Origin: Stramenopiles sp. TOSAG23-2 | Taxonomy: Eukaryota; Sar | Length of the DNA stretch: 19,503 nucleotides | Assembly: GCA_900128395.1 (NCBI GenBank) | Contig: LT649581.1 | Span: 1-19,503 of the forward strand | Direction: 5' to 3' | Shown: positions 1-10,100 of the stretch, piece after piece | Layout of the letters: every line of letters starts with the position of its first letter | Numbering within the stretch: the stretch's first letter is position 1 | Program-made: the position numbers and the translations under genes | Notes under the pieces: model-generated | What the model saw: the letters and a program-made list of their open reading frames with translations, nothing else | Told to the model about the DNA's origin: nothing | The model's database searches: none

Positions 1-683
1 TTGATATCTATTATTATTCCATAGTGTGTAGTGTTATATTATAGAAAACAAGATGCAAACCAAATTGGAAATGAAGCGTGCTGGCCATTAAAAATAGTAT
101 AGACACACCAGCTAGTAAGGCTAGAATAAAAATAAAAAAGTACATGGACATATCATGTCAATTAATACAGGCACACAGTATTAAAAACGAAATAGTATAG
201 ACACAGCCTTCCGTATAAAAAATAAAAAAGTAGATGTACATAGCATTACCAATTACTACAGGCACACAGTAGTGGTGCCAGTATTAAAAACGAAATAGTA
301 TAGACGACAGTTCTCTGGCAACACTAGCTACCCCACGCTAGCAGTAACACAGTAACGCTTATATTATATACTATTACGATTTGTACTTACATCTAACATA
401 TTCTATTCTATCTCTCTAGTTTTGGTGGAAGAAAAGGTGAAGGTTATCACAAAAAGCATAGCCATAGCATTGTGGCAAAAAGAAGGAAGATTTTATTATA
501 AAAAAGAAGGGCCTTTTGATAAAAAAGTGAGGAAATATATATATTTTATTTAAAAAACAGTCAAACGGTGCAAATACAAACATAAAACATACATAGATAT
601 TATACATATATATACATATACATACATTAACAACGGTAGATTGTATATTTAGTATTATTATTATTATTTAATAAATCATCAAC
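1..683. other. AT-rich upstream intergenic region of the 684-1622 gene
   Basis: I see no convincing gene here. The stretch holds a degenerate tandem repeat (91-310, listed separately), a short CTAGC/GCTAG inverted repeat at 324-341, and an AT-rich 5' flank with TATA-type dinucleotide runs near 595-625 and an ATT trinucleotide run at about 650-667 just before the start codon at 684. The promoter and 5' UTR of the secreted-protein gene presumably lie in the last 200 bases, but no element can be assigned with certainty. Confidence 0.6.
91..310. repeat. Degenerate tandem repeat, about 90-bp period
   Basis: Two main copies begin at 131 and 221. Each starts with AATAAAAAAGTA, passes through ACAGGCACACAGTA and ends with TTAAAAACGAAATAGTATAG. 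A partial copy of the end block lies at about 91-108. The second copy carries about nine extra bases after ACACAGTA (near 272-283). The copies differ at scattered positions in the middle, so this is an old duplication. No coding potential was seen. Its role is unknown. Confidence 0.8.
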
Positions 684-1622
684 ATGAAATTAATAGTAGC
701 ATTATTATTTGCATTAGCAGTAGTATCCACGAATGGTTCATTTTTACGTGATCCGATTCCAGACGGAAAACAAGTAACTGACGAACAAATTGTGAACGAA
801 TTAAAAAAAGAAGCTGTCAATGTTGAAACAACTGAGTTAGCAGATGGTTTAGAAAAAGACGTGAATGTTAAAAAGAATATCGCAAATGCACGTTTAGGTG
901 GGTGGGTCAAACCAGCCATGGTAGCAACTGGCCACTTCAAAAAATCTGCAGGTATTGAAGAACCTGTTGTCTTAAACAATAAAAAGACAACTAACGCATC
1001 TGCAGTACCAAAAGTAAAACCAATGATGATCCCAGCTGGTGGTTTCGCAATTCGTGCTAAAGGTTTACCAAAACCATCTGGCTTGTACAAACCAGAGAAA
1101 ATGGTAGGACACGGCGTGCTTGCAAAAATGGCTGCTGAAGATAACAAAGACCCAGAGAAAGCAGAAGAACTTAAAGAGTTACGTGAAAAAGCTGCAAAAA
1201 TCAGATCAAAACAAGAAGGTCCAGCATGTACTGATATGGATACATACTTAAAATTAGCAAGAAAACTACGCAGAGAAGAAGAGCTTGGAAAAGACGGCAA
1301 AACACGCAAATCCCTTGTTAAATTTGTAAATTTAGTATGCCCAGTACTTAAATCTAGTTATACTTTTATCTTGCGTTGCACAAGCTGTGAAAAAATGGCA
1401 AAACGTATGGAAATGTTCTATGGTGACTTTGATATGAAAGTTTTTCCAGGAAAAAAACACCCAGATCGTTGTGATAAAGAAAAATGGGGCACTAAAAATT
1501 TCGTTCTAGAAGCTGCATTGTCTTCACCAAATATTTTCTTCGGTGTAGATTTCTGTGAAAAAACACCAGCAGAAGAAGCAGCAACAGGTGCAGCATCAGG
1601 ACCAGCAGCAGCTTTGAAATAA
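684..1622 (+). CDS. Secreted six-cysteine protein of unknown function
   Basis: This encodes a 312-residue protein I do not recognise. It begins with a clear signal peptide: MKLIV, then a hydrophobic core (ALLFALAVV), then STNGS, with cleavage expected near residues 18-20, so it should enter the secretory pathway. Residues 20-70 are charged. Residues 74-150 carry three imperfect copies of a Lys-Pro-x-Met-type motif (starting near 74, 111 and 134). Residues 154-178 are Lys/Glu-rich and probably helical. The C-terminal part has six cysteines (182, 219, 232, 235, 263, 291), an even number that would suit three disulfides. One N-glycosylation sequon (NAS) lies at about 104. The tail is Ala/Gly-rich. 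The ATG at 684 has A at -3, and the stop TAA overlaps AATAAA. The antisense frame across it is open but has no signal of its own. Confidence 0.85.
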   Translation: MKLIVALLFALAVVSTNGSFLRDPIPDGKQVTDEQIVNELKKEAVNVETTELADGLEKDVNVKKNIANARLGGWVKPAMVATGHFKKSAGIEEPVVLNNKKTTNASAVPKVKPMMIPAGGFAIRAKGLPKPSGLYKPEKMVGHGVLAKMAAEDNKDPEKAEELKELREKAAKIRSKQEGPACTDMDTYLKLARKLRREEELGKDGKTRKSLVKFVNLVCPVLKSSYTFILRCTSCEKMAKRMEMFYGDFDMKVFPGKKHPDRCDKEKWGTKNFVLEAALSSPNIFFGVDFCEKTPAEEAATGAASGPAAALK

Positions 1623-2056
1623 ATTTTAGTTAGTATCCGATAGTAGTGTATTTTAAATTGTTGTTTTCTCAGAAAAAACAACAATTTATATTTTTATATA
1701 TTTTTAATAATATAATTGAAAAAAATTAAAAAAGAAGTTAGAAAAGTGGGGGAAGGAGTAGTTTTATATATATAGATCTCTACGTTTTACGAAAATTGAA
1801 ATGTTGAGAAGACGTATTATGTGTGTATATCATATGTAACAAGATGGAAGATTGTAACTGAGTTGTAGTGTGTTGATATAAACAAACATAATGTTGAGAG
1901 TAAAAAATAGTGTAAAATATATGAAATTCCTAATAAGCCTATTTACTATACAAGTAACAAAATATAAAGTTTCTACACTATTTACATGCTAAATTACTCT
2001 CCTTCTTTAATATAAAAAAAAAATTTGTGATCACAACAGAATAACACACACACAGT
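1623..2056. other. Convergent 3' intergenic region
   Basis: This lies between the stop codons of two converging genes. It contains a strong hairpin at 1654-1688 (listed separately), a pair of 10-bp inverted arms at 1905-1914 and 1974-1983 separated by 59 bases, and a perfect 12-bp palindrome, TTGTGATCACAA, at 2025-2036. A CA-dinucleotide run at about 2044-2054 abuts the stop of the dehydrogenase gene. No open frame here looks like a gene. Confidence 0.6.
1654..1688 (+). repeat. Perfect 14-bp stem hairpin in the 3' UTR of the secreted-protein gene
   Basis: The arms TAAATTGTTGTTTT (1654-1667) and AAAACAACAATTTA (1675-1688) are exact reverse complements around a 7-base loop (CTCAGAA). The hairpin starts 32 bases after the stop codon at 1622. 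In RNA it would be a stem-loop. It could mark transcript 3'-end formation or stability, but that is inference. Confidence 0.8.
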
Positions 2057-5000
2057 TTATTTGGTCTTTTTCGTTTTACCCCAACCCCAACTAGTTGCAT
2101 CGTCACTTAATGCTAAATCAATAATTGATTTTTGTTCTCTTGCATGAACGGAACCATATCCTTCCGCAGTTGATGCCATTGTTTTCCTACCAACATAACC
2201 AGGTGATCTTTTCTCATCATTTACAACACGTGATGCTGTCATAATCCTATCTTGAACAAATGACCATGCACCCATATTCTTAGGTTCTTCCTGTGCCCAT
2301 ACTACTTCGGCATTACCATACGTTTTCATAGCCTCTGCTACTAAATCAAATGGGAATGGACTTATTTGTTCGAGCGTGACGATCGCAACATCATCGATTT
2401 CACCAGCACGGCGGGCTTCTAGTAGCTCGTAATATATTTGACCTTGGCAAATAACCAAACGCCTAACTTTATCTGCTTCACAAATTTCATCTTCAAAACG
2501 TTCCATGTACATACGTTTAAATCGAGTATCCCCTGACATATCCTCAAATGTGGACGTCGCCAATTTATGACGCAATAAACCTTTTGGTGCAACAACTATA
2601 AGTGGTTTTCTAAAATCACGATGTTGCTGTCTTCGAAGTGCGTGGAAGTAATTTGCTGGTGTAGTACAATTCACAATTTGCCAATTGTGCACTTGGATTT
2701 GTTGCGTTGAGTTTTCATCTAAATTTGGAATATCATCCGGATCTTCATCAATGCATTGTAAAAACCGTTCCATTCTGCAACTACTATGCTCCGGCCCTTG
2801 CCCTTGGTAACCATGCGGTAACAACAATACTAAACCATTTTGTTGGCCCCATTTCGCCTCGCCACTGGATAAGAACTGATCGATCATGATCTGCGCGCCA
2901 TTGACAAAATCACCAAATTGTGCTTCCCAGATGACCAATGATTTTGGACTTTCTTGTGCATAACCAAGTTCAAATCCCATGACACCAAATTCACTCAACG
3001 GTGAATTAGCACAAGTGAATGCAGCTTGGTTACCAGGATCAACGTTGTTCAATGCCGTATACAATTCGTTTGTTTTTTGATCATGCCATATTGCATGCCG
3101 ATGACTGAATGTTCCACGCTGTACATCTTGGCCACTGATACGAACGTGTGTACCTTCTAATAGTAAGGAACCAAAGGCTAAGCCCTCGCACGTACCCCAA
3201 TCCAACATTGCTTTTGCTTCCAACGTTTCCGCTTTTGCTTTAATAATATTGTTCAACCTTCTATGGATATTAAATCCTTCCGGCACCGTTGCTAATGTAT
3301 TTCCAATCTGTTCTAATGTTTCCATTGGTACCCCCGTATTGCGTATTTTTGAATGCATATTTGGACGTAACATTTCTGTCCAATTATTTTCAACATCATG
3401 ATCTCCAGGAACATATGAATCTGCTGCTTCAAATGCATCATCGAAACTTTTTTGTACCAAAGTAGTCGTTGCTTTGACATCTTCTTGCGTCACAACGCCT
3501 TCATTTAATAATTGGTTTCTGTATATTTCCAAACATGTAGGATGCTTATCAATTTTTTGATACATAACAGGTTGAGTGAATCTTGGCTCATCAATTTCAT
3601 TATGACCACGTTTACGATATCCAATCACATCAATAATTACATCCGTACCAAATGTTTGCCTATATTCTGTTGCTATTTCAAACGCGGCGACAACATCATC
3701 TGGGGAATCTGCATTGACATGGAAAATAGGCGCTTCAAACGCTTTGCCAATATCTGATGAATACAACGTAGAACGAGATTGCCATGGATCAGCTGTAAAA
3801 CCGACTTGATTATTTGTCACGACATGAATAGTACCGCCAGTTGCAAAATCTTTTGTCCTTGAAAATTGCATTGATTCAAATACAATACCTTGTCCTGAAA
3901 ATGCTGCATCCCCATGTAGTAACACAGGCAAAACCGTTTTCCCAGTCGTATCGCCTTTATAATGCATCTTCGCACGAGCTTTTCCACTTACTAACGGATT
4001 CACTGCTTCTAGATGCGATGGATTTGCCAATAAACTTAAATGCACTTTGCGACCATCTGGATATGTCCTGTCGTAACTAGAACCTAAATGATATTTTACA
4101 TCACCAGACATACTCCAATCACCATCGTCATCCCCACCATCTTGTGGTTCCACCGTTCCTTTGAACTCTCCAAACATAATTTCCATTGGCTTCCTCATGA
4201 CATTTGCTAAAACATTTAAACGACCACGATGCGCCATACCGAGAACAACATCATCCGCGCCCATACTAGTCGCAACGTCAATCATAGATTTCATACCAGG
4301 GATAACACTTTCCAAACCTTCCAAGCCAAAGCGTTTTGCGGTTGTAAATTTTTTCGCCAAACCATATTCAAATGTCGTTGCAAATTCTAATCTCTCCAAA
4401 GTTTGCATTCTTTTGTCTTTTGGTATTTGTTTAAATGGCTTTTCTTCAATGCGTTGTTGCAACCATGCCAAGCGCTCGCTGTCACGACAATGCAAAAATT
4501 CATAACCAACTTTACCGCTATAAACTGTATCAAAATATTGAAGTGCTTCACGTAATACAATTTTATTATTTTGATCAAAATCACCATTTTTTAATAGACC
4601 AGTTAATTTTGGATTGCTTACATCCCCGAAATCCATTTCGCGCTCCAAATCAGCTTCTACAAAGCCACTGCTTTTATAGTCCAACTCTTCTAATGCATCG
4701 TCGACATCGTCAACAGCGCTTAGAAAAACTGCTTCTCGTCTTAAACCTAACGGATCCAAATCTGCTTTTTCGTGTCCACGGGCCATATATACATCCGCTA
4801 AATGTACCATATTTGCAGCATCATTTGCTTGGGATACAGGTCTTAATGCTTTTGCACCTGGCAAAATGTCATGATTCGGTTGGAATGTATCGGTACGAAA
4901 ATAAGTATCCCATGAACCATGTACGGATTTTGGATCTTCTAACCACATGCGATACATTTCATCTACGTATATACTATTCGAACCGGCTAAAAAAGATGCG

Positions 5001-5134
5001 CTTGGGTTCGGTGTACCTGTTGTTTTCCATCGTTTAATTATTTTACTACTATTATTATTATTATTACGTTGCAATCTACCACCCAACTGGTTCTTTGCCG
5101 TCTTTTTTAAAAACGATTGTATTAATCGTGACAT
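2057..5134 (-). CDS. OGDH: 2-oxoglutarate dehydrogenase E1 component, mitochondrial
   Basis: This is the thiamine-diphosphate E1 of the 2-oxoglutarate dehydrogenase complex. It decarboxylates 2-oxoglutarate and passes the succinyl group to the lipoyl E2, in the mitochondrial matrix (TCA cycle). The protein is 1,025 residues from the ATG at 5134, the usual size for the family. An in-frame TTG nine bases upstream was not used. The first 40 residues are basic (SRLIQSFLKKTAKNQLGGR) and suit a targeting peptide, interrupted by a five-Asn run. A conserved N-terminal helix (YVDEMYRMWLEDP) follows near residue 57. Family motifs are GMAHRGRLN (~299), HGDAAFSGQG (~407), NNQVGFTADP (~441) and GYRKRGHNEIDEP (~505). 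The C-terminal transketolase-like half is complete through EEPKNMGAWSF. The gene has no introns, and its stop TAA overlaps AATAAA. The gap to the next minus-strand gene is only 145 bases. Confidence 0.97.
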   Translation of the reverse strand: MSRLIQSFLKKTAKNQLGGRLQRNNNNNSSKIIKRWKTTGTPNPSASFLAGSNSIYVDEMYRMWLEDPKSVHGSWDTYFRTDTFQPNHDILPGAKALRPVSQANDAANMVHLADVYMARGHEKADLDPLGLRREAVFLSAVDDVDDALEELDYKSSGFVEADLEREMDFGDVSNPKLTGLLKNGDFDQNNKIVLREALQYFDTVYSGKVGYEFLHCRDSERLAWLQQRIEEKPFKQIPKDKRMQTLERLEFATTFEYGLAKKFTTAKRFGLEGLESVIPGMKSMIDVATSMGADDVVLGMAHRGRLNVLANVMRKPMEIMFGEFKGTVEPQDGGDDDGDWSMSGDVKYHLGSSYDRTYPDGRKVHLSLLANPSHLEAVNPLVSGKARAKMHYKGDTTGKTVLPVLLHGDAAFSGQGIVFESMQFSRTKDFATGGTIHVVTNNQVGFTADPWQSRSTLYSSDIGKAFEAPIFHVNADSPDDVVAAFEIATEYRQTFGTDVIIDVIGYRKRGHNEIDEPRFTQPVMYQKIDKHPTCLEIYRNQLLNEGVVTQEDVKATTTLVQKSFDDAFEAADSYVPGDHDVENNWTEMLRPNMHSKIRNTGVPMETLEQIGNTLATVPEGFNIHRRLNNIIKAKAETLEAKAMLDWGTCEGLAFGSLLLEGTHVRISGQDVQRGTFSHRHAIWHDQKTNELYTALNNVDPGNQAAFTCANSPLSEFGVMGFELGYAQESPKSLVIWEAQFGDFVNGAQIMIDQFLSSGEAKWGQQNGLVLLLPHGYQGQGPEHSSCRMERFLQCIDEDPDDIPNLDENSTQQIQVHNWQIVNCTTPANYFHALRRQQHRDFRKPLIVVAPKGLLRHKLATSTFEDMSGDTRFKRMYMERFEDEICEADKVRRLVICQGQIYYELLEARRAGEIDDVAIVTLEQISPFPFDLVAEAMKTYGNAEVVWAQEEPKNMGAWSFVQDRIMTASRVVNDEKRSPGYVGRKTMASTAEGYGSVHAREQKSIIDLALSDDATSWGWGKTKKTK

Positions 5135-5279
5135 GGTTGTCAAATCTTATCGTTCTTCTGAATCTTTTTTAACTATAATAAAATAACCAAAGTTCTTAAT
5201 TCTTCTTGTTCATATTATGTCCTGTATTCTCTTACAATGTGGACTATTTTGTCTATTCATTTATTTATTTTTACACTCT
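5135..5279 (-). promoter_or_regulatory. Short shared gap: 3' end of the 5280-6592 gene and promoter of OGDH
   Basis: Two overlapping AATAAA hexamers (minus strand; plus-strand TTTATT at 5260-5265 and 5264-5269) lie 11-20 bases after the TAG stop of the upstream gene. They probably set its poly(A) site. The OGDH promoter and leader must therefore fit into roughly 120 bases. No recognisable core element was identified apart from T/A-rich sequence. Confidence 0.5.
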
Positions 5280-6592
5280 CTACCATATATACGATGGTCT
5301 ATCAGGCCTGAAACGCCATTCATCTGCGTAGCTCTTAACTGGTTCACACAAAGGTAAGCTTCGGCATCTTGCAAAGCCTGCATTTTCCACTTTCAATTCT
5401 TCAAAACTTCCTAAAGTTTTATAATAACCAGATTTGCATTTAATCTTATAAACTGGGCAATGTACTTTATATTTTCCTGTAGCTTCAATATATTTATAAG
5501 AAAATGCACTTTTTCGAAGAACTTTCTGCCCAAGACTATTTCGAAGGATTTTTTTGAGTTTTTTTGTTTTTAATCGACGTCCAAAAAACATTTCAGCATC
5601 ACCTTCATAGACATCAAAACTTGCGCCACTGCACCTGTTTAAGCATCCTTTCCCACCACCATTTTTCAAGCAGTTCGTGCAACTATATCCAGCTCCACTG
5701 CATCTAGAAACGCATCCTCCACCACCTCCATTCTTGACACAGATTTTACATTCCGATGATGAACCACCACTTGATGATCCACCACCACCGCCTGATGAGG
5801 AACTACCAGGAATAAGAATAACAACTTCTTTTGCATTTGAATAAATGATTGGGTTCATTAGTTGGTAGTTGAATGTATTTCTGCCTCCATTCCGTACAAT
5901 TCCCATGTCGTTTCCACTAGCACTACTAGATACAGTCCATCCCCAACGAGTTTGAAAAATAATAGCTCCACTTGGGATCTCACCCCTAAATGCCATTCGT
6001 TCATAGGAATCTGCGTTGATCACATACGCGTTCACAGTCCCATAGGCACTTCTGATAGTGGTCCATTTGGATCCTGGCAAGTTCAAGGATTTCCATTTTC
6101 CAGCACCAATCATTTGTACCATTGCACCACGAGAATTATTTGGATCAGCTGTTGTACCTCCGGAAAAGCTAGGGATATTCAGTCTATCCATATTACCCAA
6201 GGTAGTAGCTACACAAGAGCCAGTTGGTCCACTATTTAATCGTGCAGTTGCAAGAGTTGTTAACCATGGATGACTAATTAAGCGTCGGCCACCACGACTA
6301 CTTCGAAGGCGTCGGCTGCCAAAACGCAATGCTTCAGCAGTTGAAACTGAAGGGGACGTTTGGCACAGTTTGCGGCATTTCTGTTTAAGCAACGCGTATC
6401 TCAAAGCAGTCAAACGATAATTTACAGCTGCAGAGCATTGCGCCACACAAGTATCGTATTGTTCATACTGGTCCATCTCGTCCCATCTGACGGAATATTC
6501 AATACCAACCTTATAGCCATCTCCTTTTGTGCTGTTGCTGATACTACCAATGTAGTTGCAATTATCAAAACAATGATTCCAGTTTTAAACAT
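5280..6592 (-). CDS. Secreted cysteine-rich protein with possible CHAP/NlpC-P60-like domain, apparent 1-base frameshift near the N terminus
   Basis: The open body runs from 6476 to 5280 (398 residues), but its frame stays open upstream to about 6584. An ATG at 6592 in a different frame gives a good signal peptide (MFKTGIIVLIIATTLVVSATA). The frames would join at the AAAA run (6525-6528) if one base is missing, giving about 437 residues. In that numbering, cysteines 49/53 and 73/77 form a twin CX3C helical hairpin. A globular domain (about 110-262) contains GSCVATTLGNMDRLNIP (candidate nucleophile Cys127) and GNDMGIVRNGG (about 227-237), arranged like CHAP/NlpC-P60 peptidases, but with Asp where His is usual. 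A Ser/Gly linker follows. Next come two copies of CxxCxKNGGGxGCxxRCSGA (about 281-324) and a Lys-rich Cys-containing tail. If the domain call is right, it would act outside the cell on peptide or cell-wall substrates. Function is uncertain. Confidence 0.6.
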
Positions 6593-7141
6593 TTTGCAAA
6601 AGTTGTAATTCGTTTGCTTCTTTTTTTAAATTCTTTCGTTTCTTTTTTTATTCGTATTACTATTTATCAAACTCTTTTCTTTATTAAATTTTATTGTCGT
6701 TGTATATTACTTGTTGTTCTGCTTACTTTGTATGTGTTGATCTCTTATTATATATATTGATCTATCTCAAAATGTGCTGAAATTATTATTTTCCTATATA
6801 ATACTATTATTTCCATGTTCTATTTTTTTAAAAAAAAAGATATTAGGCTATAGTGCTATGCACCTATCGGGCTTGCCCTGGGCTTGCCAGAGTAAATTAT
6901 ATACGATGTATATGCCACCCAGCCAGCAGTAATATTAGTGATGTGTGAAATGTGAAAGCAATACGAAAATAATATCTAAATTCAACACCCTTATTAATAT
7001 TTAATATTTAAGTTCTATGCATAATGCAGATTTATTAAATTTAGTACATTTAACATAAAGTATAAACCAAAACGCACATCAATTTTATCATTTATTATTT
7101 TAAAAATTCCCTGGGTATAAAAATGAAAATAAAAAAGTTTT
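6593..7141. other. Intergenic region with small GC-richer repeat element
   Basis: This lies between the start of the 5280-6592 gene and the stop of PFAS, both on the minus strand. It is mostly A/T runs. A minus-strand AATAAA (plus-strand TTTATT at 7091-7096) lies about 45 bases past the PFAS stop and is its likely poly(A) signal. A GC-richer patch at 6866-6925 contains the direct repeat GGGCTTGCC (6869-6877, 6880-6888) and nested inverted arms (listed under findings). No gene was seen. Confidence 0.6.
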
Positions 7142-10100
7142 TTACTTGTTGTTTGTCGTCTCACACCAATTCCTAACGTTTTGAAATAATTTCAACCATG
7201 GACCGACTGGTCCAACTTTTTCTTTCAATTGGTTTGGCATCCATGGCCATTGCCATGAATTTATACATCGTTCTGGATGTGGCATCATAGCCAAATGACG
7301 GCCATTAGGTGAACATAAAGATGTTATACCATTGACACTACCATTTGGATTGAACGGATAGGTTTCTGTGGCTTTACCATTGTCATCAACATAACGCAAT
7401 GGAACTAAATTACTTTGTTCAACTTGATTCAACGTATCATCATTTGGGAAAAAGACTCTTCCTTCACCATGTGCTACCCATACACCTAACGTAGAGCCTA
7501 CCATATCTTTGAACCAAACTTTTGATGCAGGAGAATCGCATACTTTCACAGTGCTGAAACGTGACTCGAATCTTTCAGACTTATTATGTAAAAACCTGAC
7601 ATTATGTTCGGGTATATCAGGTACATAACCAAGCAATGCCATTAATTGGCAACCATTACATATTCCTAGCGAAAATGTATCTGAGCGATTCCGGAACTTG
7701 GAAAATTGTTCATATATATTTTTATTGAATTTCACTGTACCAGCCCACCCTTTAGCAGAGTCCAAAACATCAGCATAACTAAATCCACCAACAAATACAA
7801 TACCGCGAAAGTTTTCTAAATTTACATTTCCTTTCAACATATCCCTCATGTGAATATCCCATGGTTCAAATCCGGCAGCATAAAATGCACTAGCCATTTC
7901 ACGATCTCCATTACTACCTTCGTCTCGTATAATTGCTACTCGATATTGCGAGCGAGCATCACTAATAGATTTCAATGTTTTTGCAGGTACAAAGGTTGTT
8001 TCATACGGAGGGTAAGTACGATTGGTTAATCCCGCCTCCTCTTGAGCAACACATTCAGGATTTGCTTGCAATTTATCCAATGCAAAACTGGTTGATTCCC
8101 ACTTTTGGCGTAAAATTACCATTTTCTTTTCATATAACAATATCTTATTTTCATCATCGCCGCTTGAAAATATCTTAATCATAGGATTTGCAGTAGATTG
8201 GCCAATGTGATATGCATTGACATTTGCATCTTTAAATGCTTGTAAAACGGTTGGCAAATTTTCTAAAGCAACTTCTAAGACTAATCCTAATTCTTCATTA
8301 TACAACGATGATAAAATACCATTCGAATCATCCAGTGCATTATTATTATTATTATTATTATATTCAGTACCACTAGGCAATTGAATTGAAAACCCACAAT
8401 TACCCGCAAATGACATTTCCAGTAAACATGTTATCAATCCACCATCACTACGATCGTGCCCAGCAGAGACTAAACGATTCCCAATCAAATCTTGTACAGC
8501 TTTAAATGCATTTTTCAGTGTGGTTGGATCTTCCATATCTGGCGGATTTGCACCTAGTTGGCCATATGTTTGTGCTAGCGCAGAACCGCCCAATCGACGT
8601 TGATTATTACTACTCAAATCAACATAAACTATTTGACCCTCTGTTCCACCACCATTTACCCCATTTGGTTTTTCCCCATTCGGTAATTTAAAATCTGGAG
8701 TTATTGTCAATGAAACGTCAGGACAAGTACAATATGTTGAAAGAACAAACGTTCCAGGTGATTTAACAACTTCGCCATTAGCCGTTGCAGCCATGGATAG
8801 ACTATCTTTTCCACCATCAATAGATACACCTAACGTTACCATGCAATCACGAACTGCTTCAACAGCTTCATACATGTTTGCAGCTTCACCTGGTAATTTA
8901 GCAGCCCACATCCAATTTCCAGAACATTTAACATCTTCTAATGCTGTAATTTTTGCCCACACTAAATTTGTCAATGCTTCGCCAACGCTCATTCGTACAC
9001 CGGCACCATTTGATAATAAACCTTTAATAGGTTGCTCTCCGATTGATGTGGCGATTCCAGTAACTGTCATCTTTTCATCATCTTCATCTAATGGAAAATG
9101 CGATTGTGCAAGAACACCTACATTTGCAAGTGGCGTATGCAATGGACCAACGCATTGCTGTTGTGCGATTAATCCAGTAACACTACGATCGACTTTAGTT
9201 GTTAAAAATCGTTTTGATCCTACTTGTAATAAACGTAACACTCTATCCAATGTCTCATCAATAATTGCATTCATTGATTTTGCTCGTTTATTTTTCCCTA
9301 CGAATAAGATATCACCAGAAAAATCAACCGGTTTTGCAGTTTTTGCTTTAGTGGTATCGACAAACGTTTTTTGAGGCAAGGAGCCTAAAATTTTATCCAA
9401 TTCTAAATTTACAGGGGTTGAATCATCATTTGAATCATGCAAAACAACTCTGCCATCTCCTGTAACAACGCCTAAAACAGCGAATGGGCAATTTTCACGC
9501 GTTGCAATTTTTGAGAAAACATCTAGTGATTCCGGTTGAATTAACAACGCATTGTTTTCTTGGTATTCACTTCCCCATATCTCAAGTACGGATAAAGAAT
9601 TATCTCCAATCAGTATATCTCGAAGTTCTAAGCGACAACCTGCTGGCTCTGCAATTTCCTTTAATACGTTGCTATTTCCACCAGCACCTTGATCATGGAT
9701 TGATAAGATTGGATTGGAATCACCCAGTTCAATACACCCACGGACTAGACGATTTACTTTATTTCCCATCTCAGCATCACCACGTTGTACTGCATCAAAA
9801 TCCAAATCTGCATCTTTTGCATCTTGCATTCGACTACTAGCAGCACCACCGCCCATACCAATTCGATAACATGGGCCACCAATTTTAATAATTAACATTC
9901 CTTTAGCAGGCTCATCTTTTACTAAATGCTTATCATCTAATTGCCCAATACCAGCTGTAAACATAATCGGTTTGATCCATTCCCTTCGCTTTCCATCGGA
10001 ATCTCTTAAACCAAATGAACGTGTAAAACCAGCTACGACTGGTTCGCCAAATTTATTTCCATAATCAGACGCTCCATTACTTGCTTCAATGCAAATATTT

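Noticed and set aside
668-1309. 213-residue open frame antisense to the secreted-protein gene
   Set aside because: It is a shadow of a codon-biased gene: Ser/Phe-rich, no recognisable domain, and the sense frame has a signal peptide and stop context of its own.
4435-5037. 200-residue plus-strand frame inside OGDH
   Set aside because: Antisense shadow of a strongly conserved enzyme; composition is His/Leu-rich and matches no family.
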